64,000 nt of DNA. Source: Deltaproteobacteria bacterium (lineage in GTDB: Bacteria > SAR324 > NAC60-12). The stretch covers positions 62,001-126,000 of the forward strand of contig NYXK01000071.1 of NCBI GenBank assembly GCA_002685535.1, given 5' to 3'. Positions within the stretch are counted from its first letter, which is position 1, and each line of letters starts with the position of its first letter. Both the position numbers and the translations under genes were made by a program. Positions 46,183-57,545 of this stretch are shown one piece after another. The notes beneath the pieces are model-generated. The model saw only the letters and a program-made list of their open reading frames with translations. It searched no databases and was not told the origin of the DNA.

Positions 46183-48282
46183 ATGGAGGAGCCAAAACCG
46201 AAAGATGAGACTGTGAAGAAGCAGAGGAGGGCGAGTAGGCCCAAGGTTAAAACAGGATGTAATAACTGCAAGTGAGTTTCGCCCCTCCCCACATCTGCGC
46301 TGTGCCGTGCTGATCCAGGACCAGAAACCGGAGAGTGAAGTGCGACGAGACAAGGCCGCAATGTATGTTATGCGATGCGACTGGAGATGTTCCTGCTAAC
46401 AGCAGAAGGTCTGAAGTGTGTACGTTCAGGACGACAGTGCGAGGGGTATCCGGCATATAAGAGGACGGTGGAATCGGCCATACCAATTGCCCCGAGACCC
46501 GAAAATCCTTCAGGATCGTTTTCCTCCTCGATATCCTCTTTTTCTTCGACCGCTGGATCACCGCCAGCTACGAGACATCCCGTTCGAAAACACCCCAGAG
46601 TTATCCAAGTCCCTCGAGCAAGGAAACGGCAGGTTGTGATACCCGATAATCCTGTGGTGAAATACATATCCCCGCGGCAGACACCCGAGTTACCTTCCCC
46701 GACAATATATAGGCCAGGAGGATTTGCGTTCGATTCGTTAGAGGGCCAATACTTTCAAGTGTTCAGGACGCATACTGCAAGTGAACTTTCTGGGTTCTTT
46801 GACTCGGAGTTCTGGCAACGAAGTGTACTACAAGAGAGTCATTCCGAGGCATCTATACGACATGCTGTGGTTGCATTGGGGGCTTTGTACAAGACTTTAG
46901 AGAAGGCTTCGGAATCGCCACCTGGATCGCCAGACAATGGATTGGGGACGTTCGACACGGCACCTAGCCATTATAACTTTGCCTTCCAACAATATGGAAA
47001 AGCGTTGACTAGATTACGAGAATCACTAGAGAACAGGGAGATGAGATCAGAGAGGACAATTTTGATATCGATAGTTCTGTTTACTTGTTTCCAGTCATTT
47101 ACTGGAGACCACAAGGCGGCGATATCACAAATCCAACATGGACTAGGACTCCTCGAGGAGCGACGACAGGACTCAAAACAGCCGCTGATAAGAAGGAAAG
47201 AAGATGTCGTCGAAGATGAACTGGTTCAGATATTTACACGCCTCGCCATCCAGGCAAAATCATACGACATGGCATTTCACTTTCCACATCCATATGTGAT
47301 CCGTCTTACGCCGCAATCACGGCAGGATCCCACGTCGCCACAATCCCAGTCATCTCCTTCGGATAGCTCTAGTACATCGACGAGTGCACACATCCCGGAG
47401 ATTTTCTTCAACGCGCAGGAGGCAAGGACTGCCTTGGACTCACTCTGTGAGCGGATCATGCGGTTTCAGGAATTACTGTCCTCGTACCACCATGGACCGA
47501 ACAACATTCTTCCCAAATCAGTGCAATCTCTGGGTATGGGATTTGGAATGCAGCTCAAGCAATGGGGGGCTGCGTTCGCACCCCTCTTGGATTCTCGTCG
47601 AAACCGTGGAGTGTCTATCACAGAAAGAGCTGGCATCGACGTCTTGAAGATGCTACAGCTCATGACTGGAATCCTCTATCAGATGGGCTTCAGCACAAGC
47701 GAGATGGACTTCGACAACTTCTACCCACAGTTCAAAGAAATTGTGGAACTCGCAAAAGAGGTCGTTGTGGACGAAGAACTCAATCTTGCTCAACAACGGT
47801 GTGGCAACATCTCATCCTGCCGCCACAAACAACCTCCAAGCTACGACTTTCCCGGCTTAACATCTCATCAGCCTGGCACTTCTAGGGAGGAAGTTGACTA
47901 CTCGCACATCAAAGCCTCTTTCGCTCTCGATCTCGGTATTGTCCCTCCCCTCTTCGTCGTAGCGACCAAATGCCGCGACCGCAAACTCAGACGCGAAGCC
48001 ATCCGTTTGCTTATGTCTAGTCCAAGACGAGAAGGAATGTGGGATTCCATCCTTAGCGGCAGAGTCGGAAGCTGGCTCATGCATATCGAGGAGGCGGGCT
48101 TGACACCTTGGGACGGAAGGGGTGCTGGGTTTGGGGAGATCGTGAGCGATGAGAGGAGAGTCATGATCAAGGAGATTCTCTTCGATATGCAGAGTCGTGA
48201 GGCTACGCTCAGATGTGGGACGAGGGGTGCGAGGGAGGGCGATAGGGATGATAGGGCGATGGAGACGCATATTTGGTGGTGA
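46183..48282 (+). CDS. Zn2Cys6 transcription factor, three exons
   Basis: Predicted nuclear regulator of the Gal4-type zinc-cluster family. Exons are 46183-46271, 46325-46362 and 46409-48282 (introns 53 and 46 bp), giving 666 aa. The two introns interrupt the zinc cluster itself. Only this splicing gives the classical spacing CX2C-X6-C-X6-C-X2-C-X6-C (CNNCKNRRVKCDETRPQC, then LKC and VRSGRQC; residues 26-53). A basic stretch (KKQRRASRPKVK) precedes it. The body, with TASELSGFFDSEFWQ and HAVVALGALYKTLEK, fits the fungal-specific transcription factor domain 2 type. A Ser-rich linker is at about 75-95. The ORF-track line at 46375 misses the start. Targets are unknown; the next gene downstream is cyanase, transcribed in the same direction. 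Confidence 0.92.
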
Positions 48283-48625
48283 GGGGGATTGGATGAATGA
48301 GAAGACATCACAGATGTGGTATGTTGAGGATGGATGTCTGTGCTATTATGAGCGACATGAGCTATGATCTGATCGACGAGCTTTAGGAGCTACGGATGGT
48401 GGTGGAAATTTGGTTCGGAACGGACTTACTTGAACGACATCTCGAGGGATCTGTACCCGGATCAGGGCCAATTCATGATCGGCATTTCAGCTTCGGGTGG
48501 TTCACGATAGGAGAGAACTGGGATGAATCTGTCATGCTCTATCACGCGGACAAGGCTCTATTTGGCGCTTGGGATTTGGACCTGGATGGGATAGCTCAGT
48601 CAGCGACATATCATTCTCATTTCCC

Positions 48626-48653
48626 GATTGCGGATTGCGGATTGCGGATTGCG
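48626..48653. repeat. Four perfect GATTGCG units
   Basis: The heptamer GATTGCG is repeated four times in tandem, a short minisatellite-like tract in non-coding DNA. Confidence 0.9.
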
Positions 48654-49279
48654 AATATGCATTCAGCGGCGTCGGGTTCTGTTTTCCAGGAGATCAATCG
48701 GCTCAAGAGATGGAGAAGAAGAGGATGTAGGTAGGGGGACCCTGAGCCCAAGAGGGGATCCAGAGGGGAAGGAAATCGTGTTGATGGTTTTGGTGTTTAT
48801 ACCCTCAAATGTTCTGCCATCTATCTAAGGAGCTATCTATCTTTCAAATTTACAAAGTCTTCAATCTACTTCATCAGCTCTTAGCCCACATAGATATTGT
48901 GCAGACTTGATAATCATCCAGGACATCGATCGAATCCCCGTTAAGCTCATTATTATCCAGCTCGCTCACGGGATTCCAAATCCCATGCTCTTTAAGTAGC
49001 CTGCCTGTCCGAGCGTCCACACGCTTGCAAGCTTCAGTTGATCACTGCTTCGTCCTATGCGGCAGGCATTCATTACATACCGGGATCTGTATCTGTATCT
49101 TAGAAATGATTGATCGTGGGGAAGTCCTCGGAGAAAGGAGAATGGAAAGGGGGTCTACTGCACAGAGATGGTGATCCGGAAACGTGGGTTCGGGGTTAAC
49201 CCGGCATTCGAGCTGCAGCCGAGGACGGGAGGGAGGGGTCATGACGTCCCATCTGCTGGGTCGCCGCGGGGTAGCTGGA

Positions 49280-49285
49280 TATAAA
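49280..49285 (+). promoter_or_regulatory. TATA box of the cyanase gene
   Basis: TATAAA lies 125 bp before the cyanase ATG, followed by a CT-rich patch (TTTTTCTCTCCCC). Confidence 0.45.
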
Positions 49286-49404
49286 CACCATAGCTATTTT
49301 TCTCTCCCCAAGAGAATTTTTGATCTGCATAATTTCTGACTCCATTGCAGAGAAGTATTTACGGATTTTCGACATTCGAGATTTTGTTTTTTTGATTGAT
49401 CAAT

Positions 49405-50590
49405 ATGGCGGATAATAAGAATATCGCTGTTCTGGACGTGAGTTTGGTTTCTCTTTGGTTTTGTTACCCCGCATAGAATTCACAAGTTTCTTTCGAATTT
49501 GAGGATGGCCCTTCCCCTTCTCGCCTCGAAGGTCAACTCTGTCGGTCTATGATCGACTATACAAGAAGAAATCAAGGACCTCAATTGGCTCTACTGGGAC
49601 CTTTAAAGCTGCCAGGCAGTCACTGGCTTTCGATTGAGGCAAATGAAGTTCGTCGACATCAGTGCTGTACCACCAGGAGACCAAGTGGCGCCCAATTTTC
49701 CAATCGCTACCCTGCTTCTCCAGCTTCTCCTCCCTTCACAAACCCAAACCTTTCCCTCTCCCCGCAAACCCAAACCCTACCAGCCAGCCAGCTAACCCCT
49801 CTCCCTCCCACAGTCCAGCATAGTCGACCGCCTCCCCACCTCCTCCTCAACCCTCTTCGCCGCCAAAGCCTCCAAACGCCTAACCTTCGAATCGATCGCC
49901 TCGTCCCTCGGCCGTTCCGAAGTCGCCGTAGCAGCCCTCTTCTACGGCCAAGCGCAAGCCAGCGTTGAAGACGTGAAGAAGTTGTCGGAGATATTAGGCG
50001 TTGATGAAGGGAAGTTGGGGGAACAGTTGTTGGGGTTTCCGGATCGCGGGAGGGCGGGACCTATGCCGCCGGTGGAGCCGTTGATCTATAGGTTGTATGA
50101 GGTGGTGCAGAATTATGGGTGAGTTTGGATTTGTTGTGGTTCTGGTTGGGGGCGAGAGGGGGGAGGAGAAGAACGGAGAGGTGGGCGGGATAGGATGGGA
50201 TAAAAAGGGGAGAGCGAACGGGGAAAGAGGACACTGCTGACGAGAAGATGATAGGTATGCGTACAAGGCTATCTTGAACGAGAAGTTTGGGGATGGTATT
50301 ATGTCTGCTATCTCGTTTAGCACGAAGGTCGATAAGGAGGTTGATGAGCAGGGAAACCAATGGGCTGTTATTACAATGAGGGGAAAGTGGTGAGTTCAAT
50401 GTTTTCTTTCCCTTTCTCTTATGTGCTCGAGTTTGAGTATGGAGGGTCAGTCTACAATCTGTACACGGACGTGACACAAGGGTTGCGATGCTATTGGCAG
50501 GCATTGAAAATCTGAGGAAGGCGAAGACGCGAGGTCATATGAACAATGTCACTGACTCCATATTCAAGGTTACCATTTACCCGCTTCTAG
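49405..50590 (+). CDS. Cyanate hydratase (cyanase), four exons
   Basis: Cyanase converts cyanate plus bicarbonate to ammonia and CO2 (through carbamate), detoxifying cyanate and releasing nitrogen; the family enzyme is a decamer. Exons are 49405-49437, 49814-50118, 50255-50389 and 50569-50590, giving 164 aa, close to the usual length of about 160. The catalytic residues are visible: R104 and E107 in LIYRLYE and S130 in DGIMSAIS. The N-terminal helical domain has [15 protein letters not shown] and the core has [12 protein letters not shown]. The last exon is only 22 nt and encodes the conserved tail (W)LPFTRF. Introns are 376, 136 and 179 bp, longer than elsewhere in the window. The ORF track shows no cyanase frame at all. 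The upstream Zn2Cys6 gene lies in the same orientation, but no functional link can be shown. Confidence 0.95.
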
Positions 50591-53500
50591 ATGTCTCTTG
50601 CTTTTGGTCTGGAAAGTAGAAGAATGACGGAGCGACTTTCGCATGTACCGAGATGCTGTTCAATTCGTCAATATAGCTGGAAACAAACTCCTGAATGTTA
50701 TGTTTGCAGTTTTGATTCCCGAGTTCGAATCTACTCTCCATGGTCGACGTCTCGTAGCACTCGCTTATGCTACCCGCTTCCCCTTGTTCAACTTCACCCT
50801 TCAACCAGTCACTCCCGCCCTGCTACATACAAAGCAGATCTCCCCTCTCCTGTCTCGTTGAAGTCAGGCCTCCATAAATACTATAGCTGTCATCTTTTCG
50901 TCCTCCAGAATATATCATCATAACTTCAAGATACCTTGCGTACGACCCACAGTGTACCTGCTGTCGATGGACATGTTGATTTAACAGCTACACCCACGTA
51001 ATGGCTTCGTCTATGGCGATGTTAATACTTGAATGGATGAGGGACATCTTACGACCATTCTTAGTCACGGGATACTTCCGCTACGAACTCTGCACGGAAT
51101 TGATAGTGTAAGGCAGCATGACAGCCAAGAAAGTTGTGACAATGGTAGTGCTTGTTGGTGTGGAGGAAAGCGTGAGATCGGGTCGGTGAATTTCAAATTC
51201 TTCATCTATTTCGGCATTATTGGTATCTTCATCTCAGGCGCCTGCTTCACGAAGCCTTGTTTTGTTTCAAACACCCGAACTCAACTACACCTACAGCGCC
51301 ATCTTACTGTGATCTAGCAGTGTCTCAGGTTAGCTCAGTAGGAGACAACTGTTCTTATATTCGCTCTCATACGAACTGTTTTCGTCGCAACATGCCCTCC
51401 CTACCCTTCTAGTGGCAGGTGATTTGACTTAAGAGCTTGTAGTTCCTTTGAAACGTTCGGTTGAACCATGTTTGACCCGGTTGGTCATTCTTCTGTACCA
51501 GGTCACCGAAGTGGAACATATAGCTTCCGCTACGGATGCATTCAAGCGGACAGCGATACGAGTCGCGATACTCCACCAATGACACGGAGCACGATAGCGA
51601 ACCTATTCTACATTCAAGGCATCCAGATAACCCCAGATCAAGTTTCACTCTCTAGGATAATAGCCTTTTTTTGAATGTGTTCTTCCGATGTTCCTTGTAA
51701 CCATAGCCTCCTAGTCAACGTGAGACAAGGAACATCGGAATAGCATCATGCCACAGCCACAGAGAGATCGATGATAGAAAGCAGCGTGACAGTCAGAAAT
51801 TGCCTTTTCGCCCCATCATTAACGGATTCGCAGCCCAAAGACGAGGGACACAGTTTTATTGGCGCAGCATATGCATGGGCAAACATCGATACAGTCAGCA
51901 ACACAATTCGAGTCAGAGAGTTCGATTTTTCGAGCATGGTTGTTTCTCCTTACCTGTTGAAGTTCAGTCAAGGGCTTGTGGATGAATAGTTGCAATCAAG
52001 AGATCCCGGTGATTGTGAATAGAGTCAGGTGTTTTGAGAACTGAAAAAGTGAACTCCTCAGGGTCACCTCTCGAGGCATGGAATCAAGAATTTTACAATG
52101 TCTTGAGTTAGCCGCTGCATTCCTTCGACTGTCGAAATCCACTGTCTTGATAAACTGAACGTGAGCTTCTAATCACTCATGCTTTCAAGTCACTGCTTTG
52201 AGAACGTAGCCGAGGCATTCGCATATTAAACCCCTAAACTTCCTGGGTTCAAACTTCCTTCTTCACACAGGGCTTCACAATGAGATCGTACACGCATCTG
52301 TGAGGCCATTTAGCTCTAATGCTGCCTCTCAGTTGGAACACAGGACCCTGCGTTGTGCATATTAGCGGTGAGTGCATGGTTTAGCAACCACGAACTTGAA
52401 TAATTCAGGCTGTCGTCGCTGCTTCTTCGCGCTGAGCACGCCAGACTTATGAAGCTTCCCGCTAACAGATGAGTTCGACAATGGTCATCAGAATGACAAG
52501 AGTAGGCCTTTGCTAGCAAGTTGAAGAATTAGAGCGTGGCTTTTAGCTTGTGGCTCTCATTTTTGACTTCAGTGAATCTCGCACGAGCTTTCCCTTACTC
52601 TGTTGTCAACTACAATCAAATTATTAATCGTTTTCAAAATGGCTTGTTACTCTTGGCCACCATAGTACAGTCCCAATGTTAAGTAGTATACTAAGTCCAT
52701 TCACTGCGTCTGCCAATCAAGGGACGACTTATCTATCTTTCCTCGAGTGGAGATTCATTATGCAGCTTCATAAAATTAGAAATAGTTCCAATTTTTACAA
52801 GGAGTAGAGCGTCCGCACTTTTGCACCTTGGGCCAGCGTTATAAAGCTTGCTAATCAGTATTAGTCCTTTCAAGGCCAGAAGACATGCTCATCAAACACT
52901 GCTTCATGTGGACGCTGAGTGTCTCTGGATAAGCGTCTGATAATAGTTTTGGCTTATAATGAAATATATTGGTGGTTGTTTCTTGAACATCAAATTACTT
53001 GCAACATTAAAGTCACAAAGATGTAATTGACCATAAATCTCCTAAAAGTGAATAATCAGTAAGCACTCGGATTTTTGGAAATGTTTTTTTGCTTGACAAT
53101 AATGCCTCCGAGAAATGATATAATCACTGCCATCATAACTTGACAATATATTGGACTTGCCTTTGAAGCCTTCGAAAATTGCAGCTAACTTACAGCATTC
53201 ATCAGCTTATTGATTTCTGAGTCCGTTTATCTGAAAGGCACGAAGAACCCTTTAAGCTAGCTTCACATACGTGCGTATAAACTACCTAAGTAAAAGAACT
53301 CGTGGTAGAGAATAGGTGAGTAGCCTCACAGTGGTTATGTCTAGTGTTGTAGGCTAGTAGAGAGAAAGTAGTGAGGTCATGGGGCAAACTATGGAAATCC
53401 GGAATGCCGAAGTAGAATTCGATATTCTGTGAAACAGCACCATCGAGTAGTGTGGCCTTAGTTAGGTCGAAAGACTGGGTCATAGTTGTCATGTTCGGCT

Positions 53501-54343
53501 GTCGGCTTTGCTAGGGTATTGTGGAGGCTCAGATCTACAGAAATGCCGGATGTAAGCCAGGGTAAACATGGAGTTTTTGCTACTGATTCTTAACATGACT
53601 TTGGCTGGATGTAGATTTTTGCAACATAAACAGGATTGGCTGCAATTTCCGAAAGCAAAATGAATGAGACGCTGCTTGGTGTGACTTGTTCTTTAGTATT
53701 ACTAGTTTTCGTTTGGAGGATCGGTAGGACGGGGTGAATCTGCACGAGAGCTTGGGCTAGACTGTGTTGCCTCGGTGAAAACGGTTCTTATGGGCTTTAC
53801 TTCTTGTTTCTCGGTCTATTTCAAAGACTTGGTTCAAGTCCTTGCGAATCGGAACTAGAGGCAATATAGAAAGATATTTGTATAAGCCTGGAACGCTTCA
53901 AAGTTCAAGTTTTACTCATAATCATGATTCAATCCAATGACAGTTCTGCGTCTGTTTCGAACAGATCGTTTCTTAGGGAGGATTAGCTGCCTAACATAGC
54001 AAGAAAGAATTCCCCTTCACGGCTTCTGACAGAACGTCCCCAGATACAACATTAGGCACAGAATCGAACCAATGATAATGTTTACATCACAATGTCAAGA
54101 GCGCTTGATTCCGTCGATTCAGTGAAACTATGAGGCAGCGACATATAACGTAGGAGTTAGGCTGAGCTCACATGATACTACTTCATCATGAGAAAACACG
54201 ACATGACCGGGAATGAAAGACACCCTGGTCATGATATTCCGGTCATCCGTTAAGGAACACGAAAGAACCAGCCCGCCACTATACGATGTCTGCACTGTAA
54301 TTGGACGTGAGCACCGTCGTTGGAATGATTGAAGGATTCTATC
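50591..54343. other. AT-rich gene-poor stretch
   Basis: About 3.75 kb without a convincing gene, visibly richer in A/T than flanking genes from about 51.9 to 54.3 kb and nearly free of long ORFs. Around 51.1-51.3 kb an open frame reads GSVNFKFFIYFGIIGIF, faintly like the segment after a DHHC motif, but too weak to call. Two inverted repeats are reported separately. No transposase or reverse transcriptase signature was seen. Confidence 0.45.
51683..51740. repeat. Perfect 16-bp inverted repeat (hairpin)
   Basis: TTCCGATGTTCCTTGT at 51683-51698 and its exact reverse complement at 51725-51740 flank a 26-nt loop. On RNA this forms a strong stem. It is isolated in non-coding DNA with no gene end close by, so terminator, miniature-element end or small-RNA hairpin all remain possible. 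Confidence 0.9.
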
Positions 54344-54688
54344 TTACACTTTAGGAAAAAACGATTCATTTTCTTCCTCGAGGGCTACAGCTGGCTCACG
54401 CGGTTTTCGATCGCGATCAAGTCTCGACTCTGGGCTCTGTAAGTCGGACTTTAAGGCATGGTACCACGAGAGCAGCGAAATGGAAAAAGAGTTACATAAT
54501 ACCTTTACTGAGACGTAGAGGGTTTCATGAAGCGAGTTGATTGTGTATCGATCTATAGTTGCTGAGAAATCGTCAAGTGTTTCTTGCGTGATTTGCTTGG
54601 CGTTCACTTCCTCGAAGTCAACTTGATGAAGGGGCCGGAGGTTGGTACGGATCGCGAGGCAATTATAGTCGAGCTCGAGGACCGGCAT
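54344..54688 (-). CDS. Small hypothetical protein
   Basis: Minus-strand ORF with strongly C-ending codons in its first 60 residues (MPVLELDYNCLAIRTN..., DFEEVNAKQITQETLDDF), which supports real coding. The ORF-track start is TTG; the first ATG is at 54688. A 54-bp in-frame stretch, 54502-54449, starts GTATTA and ends AAAG and may be an intron; with or without it the frame stays open to EEENESFFPKV and stop. Protein length is 114 or 96 aa. More 5' exons may lie at 54.8-55.2 kb, where protein-like frames exist on the same strand. No family recognised. Confidence 0.4.
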   Translation of the reverse strand: MPVLELDYNCLAIRTNLRPLHQVDFEEVNAKQITQETLDDFSATIDRYTINSLHETLYVSVKVLCNSFSISLLSWYHALKSDLQSPESRLDRDRKPREPAVALEEENESFFPKV

Positions 54689-55817
54689 TGTGGATGTCGA
54701 GGTGGCTACCGTACAAGTCGCACCCAAACAATGTCTTTTTCGCTGGGGTGGTTCATTCCAAGTGTTTAGGTCTGTAGATCAGCTAGTGTCATCAGGTGCC
54801 TGACGAATGCGTGAGTGCACTAATGCTCCGTCTGATGAGTTGTAGGAGTATGTTGAAGAGTCGGCATGCAGTGTACGCGGATACCTTATTGCCAGTGGTT
54901 CAAAGAAGAAGATACTGTATTCAACTTGGAGGTGTGGAGTTCCTCGAGGCGGATAGCCGAGTCCACGACAGGACCAGAGGCATATCGGCGTCAACTGCAT
55001 CATCTTTGTTGACGAGCCAATAGATACTCCGTAGAATATAAACGGTGCAGCTGTCTTGAAGGTTCTCAGGGCGGATCCGATTAAGCGAATCGTTTGGTTG
55101 GACCTCGATTGTAGGAAGGAGATGCAGGGAGGCCCACTGCATGCACAGCATGCCACGAAAGCAATCTCGAGACACGTCGCTACCCAAGCAATTGTCGGTA
55201 TGCAGCTTGCAGATTTTCATGCGTCACACACAAATACACATACATATATATACAAGAAGGTGAGGTGCGGCCACCCATGCCGATCTGAAACCAAGCGCCA
55301 GAGAAATATCATATGAACTCCCCTTCTCCTCCAGCTTTCCCCAGCTGGGCAGATCAAGATACCGGCCCCAGAACGCCGATCTCTGTCTTGCCCAGAGATC
55401 AACATCCCGGACCGAGTTTTTGACCCGCCATTATATCCCTGAAAACGCCTCTACGTATCCTCCTTACTGTACTGTAATATTCGTGGTAATCGTGGTATTC
55501 GTGATTGTGTCTGCTGGAGAACTTCCCAGCCTGCGAATGATCGAGGGAGGAAGGGAAATCATCCTAGTTCTGTATGTGGTCCTCTCTTCCCCTGTTCTGG
55601 TACCAAAGTCAGCGCGTCGTTCGTCGCCCCGACCGCTCACGATGTTGGTGCGAACTGGAAGGCGGATGCTGTGGCTGTGACGTGACTCTCCTCGCGAGTA
55701 ACAGAGCCGATTTGAGATTCATCTCGGCAACTATGCTTGCCGCGAGAGCAGCCTCGGCTGGTGAGACGTCTCGGATTGGTAGTGCTCCAAACTGTTCATG
55801 TCTGACTTGAATTTTAA
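54689..55817. other. Unresolved stretch with minus-strand coding-like frames
   Basis: About 1.1 kb. The overlapping minus-strand ORFs 54779-55156 and 54921-55220 each contain plausible protein segments, for example SIYWLVNKDDAVDADMPLVL in one frame and HADSSTYSYNSSDGALVHSR in the other. They could be spliced exons upstream of the 54.3-kb ORF, but I could not fix the junctions. Confidence 0.3.
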
Positions 55818-56637
55818 TTAGCCTAAGATCTCGGTGGCCCTGGAATGCTCCTCACTCATATTGTTACCTATCGACTGCTCTGGTGAATTCGAAGTGTCAT
55901 CATCATCATTATCATCGTGTTCTTCGTCTGTGAAGCTTTCTCCGTCATCCTCATCCTCTATGTCTTGCTTCCCACAGTCTTCGCCGAGCGCGACCTCACA
56001 GCCAGAGAGAAATTCTGGCTTGACGACAATGAACCGAGTATATGCGGGTACGTTTTGTTCGATATGGTACCATTTCAGGACCACGCTTGGCTTGTCGCTA
56101 TCGTGGATTCGTTCGCGCAAAAATCGCTCTGATATATAACTGATCTTTCCCTCACAGTTCTTCGCATCTCCGAGCCCGAAGTCACCAAACCGTGGCCGAA
56201 ATAAGCTGATGTTGACTATCTTCTAGAAGAAGATACGGTCAGCAGGATGCACACGCTGAGTCTCGCAACATTGAGGATGGCAGGATTGTTACCTCTGAGC
56301 AGAATACAGGAGGGGCAATGCCGCCAGCTTGGGTGCGATCATCATCTACTTTGAAGCCTTCACCGCGAGTGGGTGACACTTCGCTAGGGGGAGGCGATAG
56401 AGTTTTCCCCTTCCGTTGCTCGTCTTGGAGAGTACGATACTCATCCGCGAGGCTTAGATAGCAGTTAAAGACCTCTTTGCTGTGTTCCGTGAGGACGGTT
56501 TCCTTTACACCGGCATCCTCTAGATACTCGCTTACACCCTCATAAGATGTGAATCTCTCGCCCTCTTTGATTGCGATATCTAGGGCAGATCTAATCATGC
56601 TCTTCTGAGCTGTCTTCATGCGCGATCCTGGAGGCAT
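55818..56637 (-). CDS. Acidic hypothetical protein, two exons
   Basis: Minus-strand gene with exons 56637-56293 and 56222-55818, intron GTAACA...TTCTAG (70 bp) with a CTGAC branch site, giving about 249 aa. The ATG at 56637 (MPPGSRMKTAQKS) is the first true ATG; the ORF-track start is TTG. Exon 1 encodes a helical region (SALDIAIKEGERFTSYEGV, EYLEDAGVKETVLTEHSKEV). Exon 2 gives a mixed alpha/beta stretch (KWYHIEQNVPAYTRFIVVKP) and a very acidic tail (EDEDDGESFTDEEHDDNDDDD). No signal peptide or membrane helix. I do not recognise the family. Both exons keep phase 0 across the splice, which supports the model. It is followed upstream by the retropepsin-like gene on the same strand. Confidence 0.5.
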
Positions 56638-57545
56638 CCAGACCAAAGCTTATTTCATCTCGAAGGCATGCGCTTAAGGGGTCCGGAAGTTCCAAGTGGC
56701 TCGATTGATATCGTCGCCGCGTATACCGTGTACAGTCATACGCCGTCGTGCAATGAGGCTGGCTCCTTGTTTTGCCCAGGGAATCGTGGTAAGAAGACGA
56801 GTCGCAAGGTCTTCAATGCTTCAGGCTGGCTCCAGTTCGCGGGGTAATAGTGGCAGACCTGTATGATAAGACAGCCCAGCGATTATGCTGCGCGATTTCA
56901 AACGAAAATAACAATTGGTCGATAAATGAATGCGTATGTTAATAGGCGAGTTGATAAATGAATGGATGAATTAATGTATGGCGGGGAAAGGGGAGGGAAG
57001 AGTCGCGGTCGACAAAGCAACAAAGGTCTCGAGGCTTCAGTATTCTGACCGGCAGAAAAGAGCGGTGTACTCGGTCAGCGAGGTAGAACGCTTGGACCTC
57101 TCAGACTGAAACCAATCAGAATGAATGGTACTATTACCTAAGTCCGACTGTCGGAAACTCCCGACTATTGACAAAGCACCTTAACGACCACGAGTCGTGG
57201 TAGCAGCAATCGGCCTCAGTGTTCACTTGCTCTTAATGTTACGCATCCCACCTCCGTAGGATCCAAAGCTAAGAAGCTTTTCGACTATTTGGCATCCAAT
57301 CCTGATTCAATCTCCAGGTACCAGACCATACAATTCAAGGTTGGCGGCCGGACCGTACCCAATGGCAGATACTGACTTTACAATTCGATACATTGAACGC
57401 CCCTCAATGAGGTTTTACTAGAACTGCATGGAAACCGAGCTTAGTTACTTGACACTTCCTTAGCCATCTGGCTACATTCTTTGTGCTCAGTCCAATGCTT
57501 CTTGCTAGGCCGGGCAGGACTCTTGCGAGCTCGCTGCTCTCCCCA
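56638..57545. other. Spacer between two minus-strand genes
   Basis: About 900 bp with no ORF worth calling. It contains an AATGAATGCG/AATGAATGGATGAATTAATG-like patch near 56927-56977. Nothing else is visible. Confidence 0.45.

Larger units (their letters stand above)
48283..49404. other. Spacer between Zn2Cys6 gene and cyanase
   Basis: About 1.1 kb. It holds the transcription factor 3' end, a GATTGCG microsatellite (listed) and the cyanase promoter. The ORF at 48396-48734 has no recognised domain. Confidence 0.45.

Noticed and set aside
51033-51317. DHHC palmitoyltransferase-like segment
   Set aside because: Only a short NFKFFIYFG-type similarity; the DHHC motif itself is absent.
51325-51400. 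tRNA D-arm-like GGTTAGCTCAGTAGGAG
   Set aside because: No B-box follows within tRNA distance and no cloverleaf forms.
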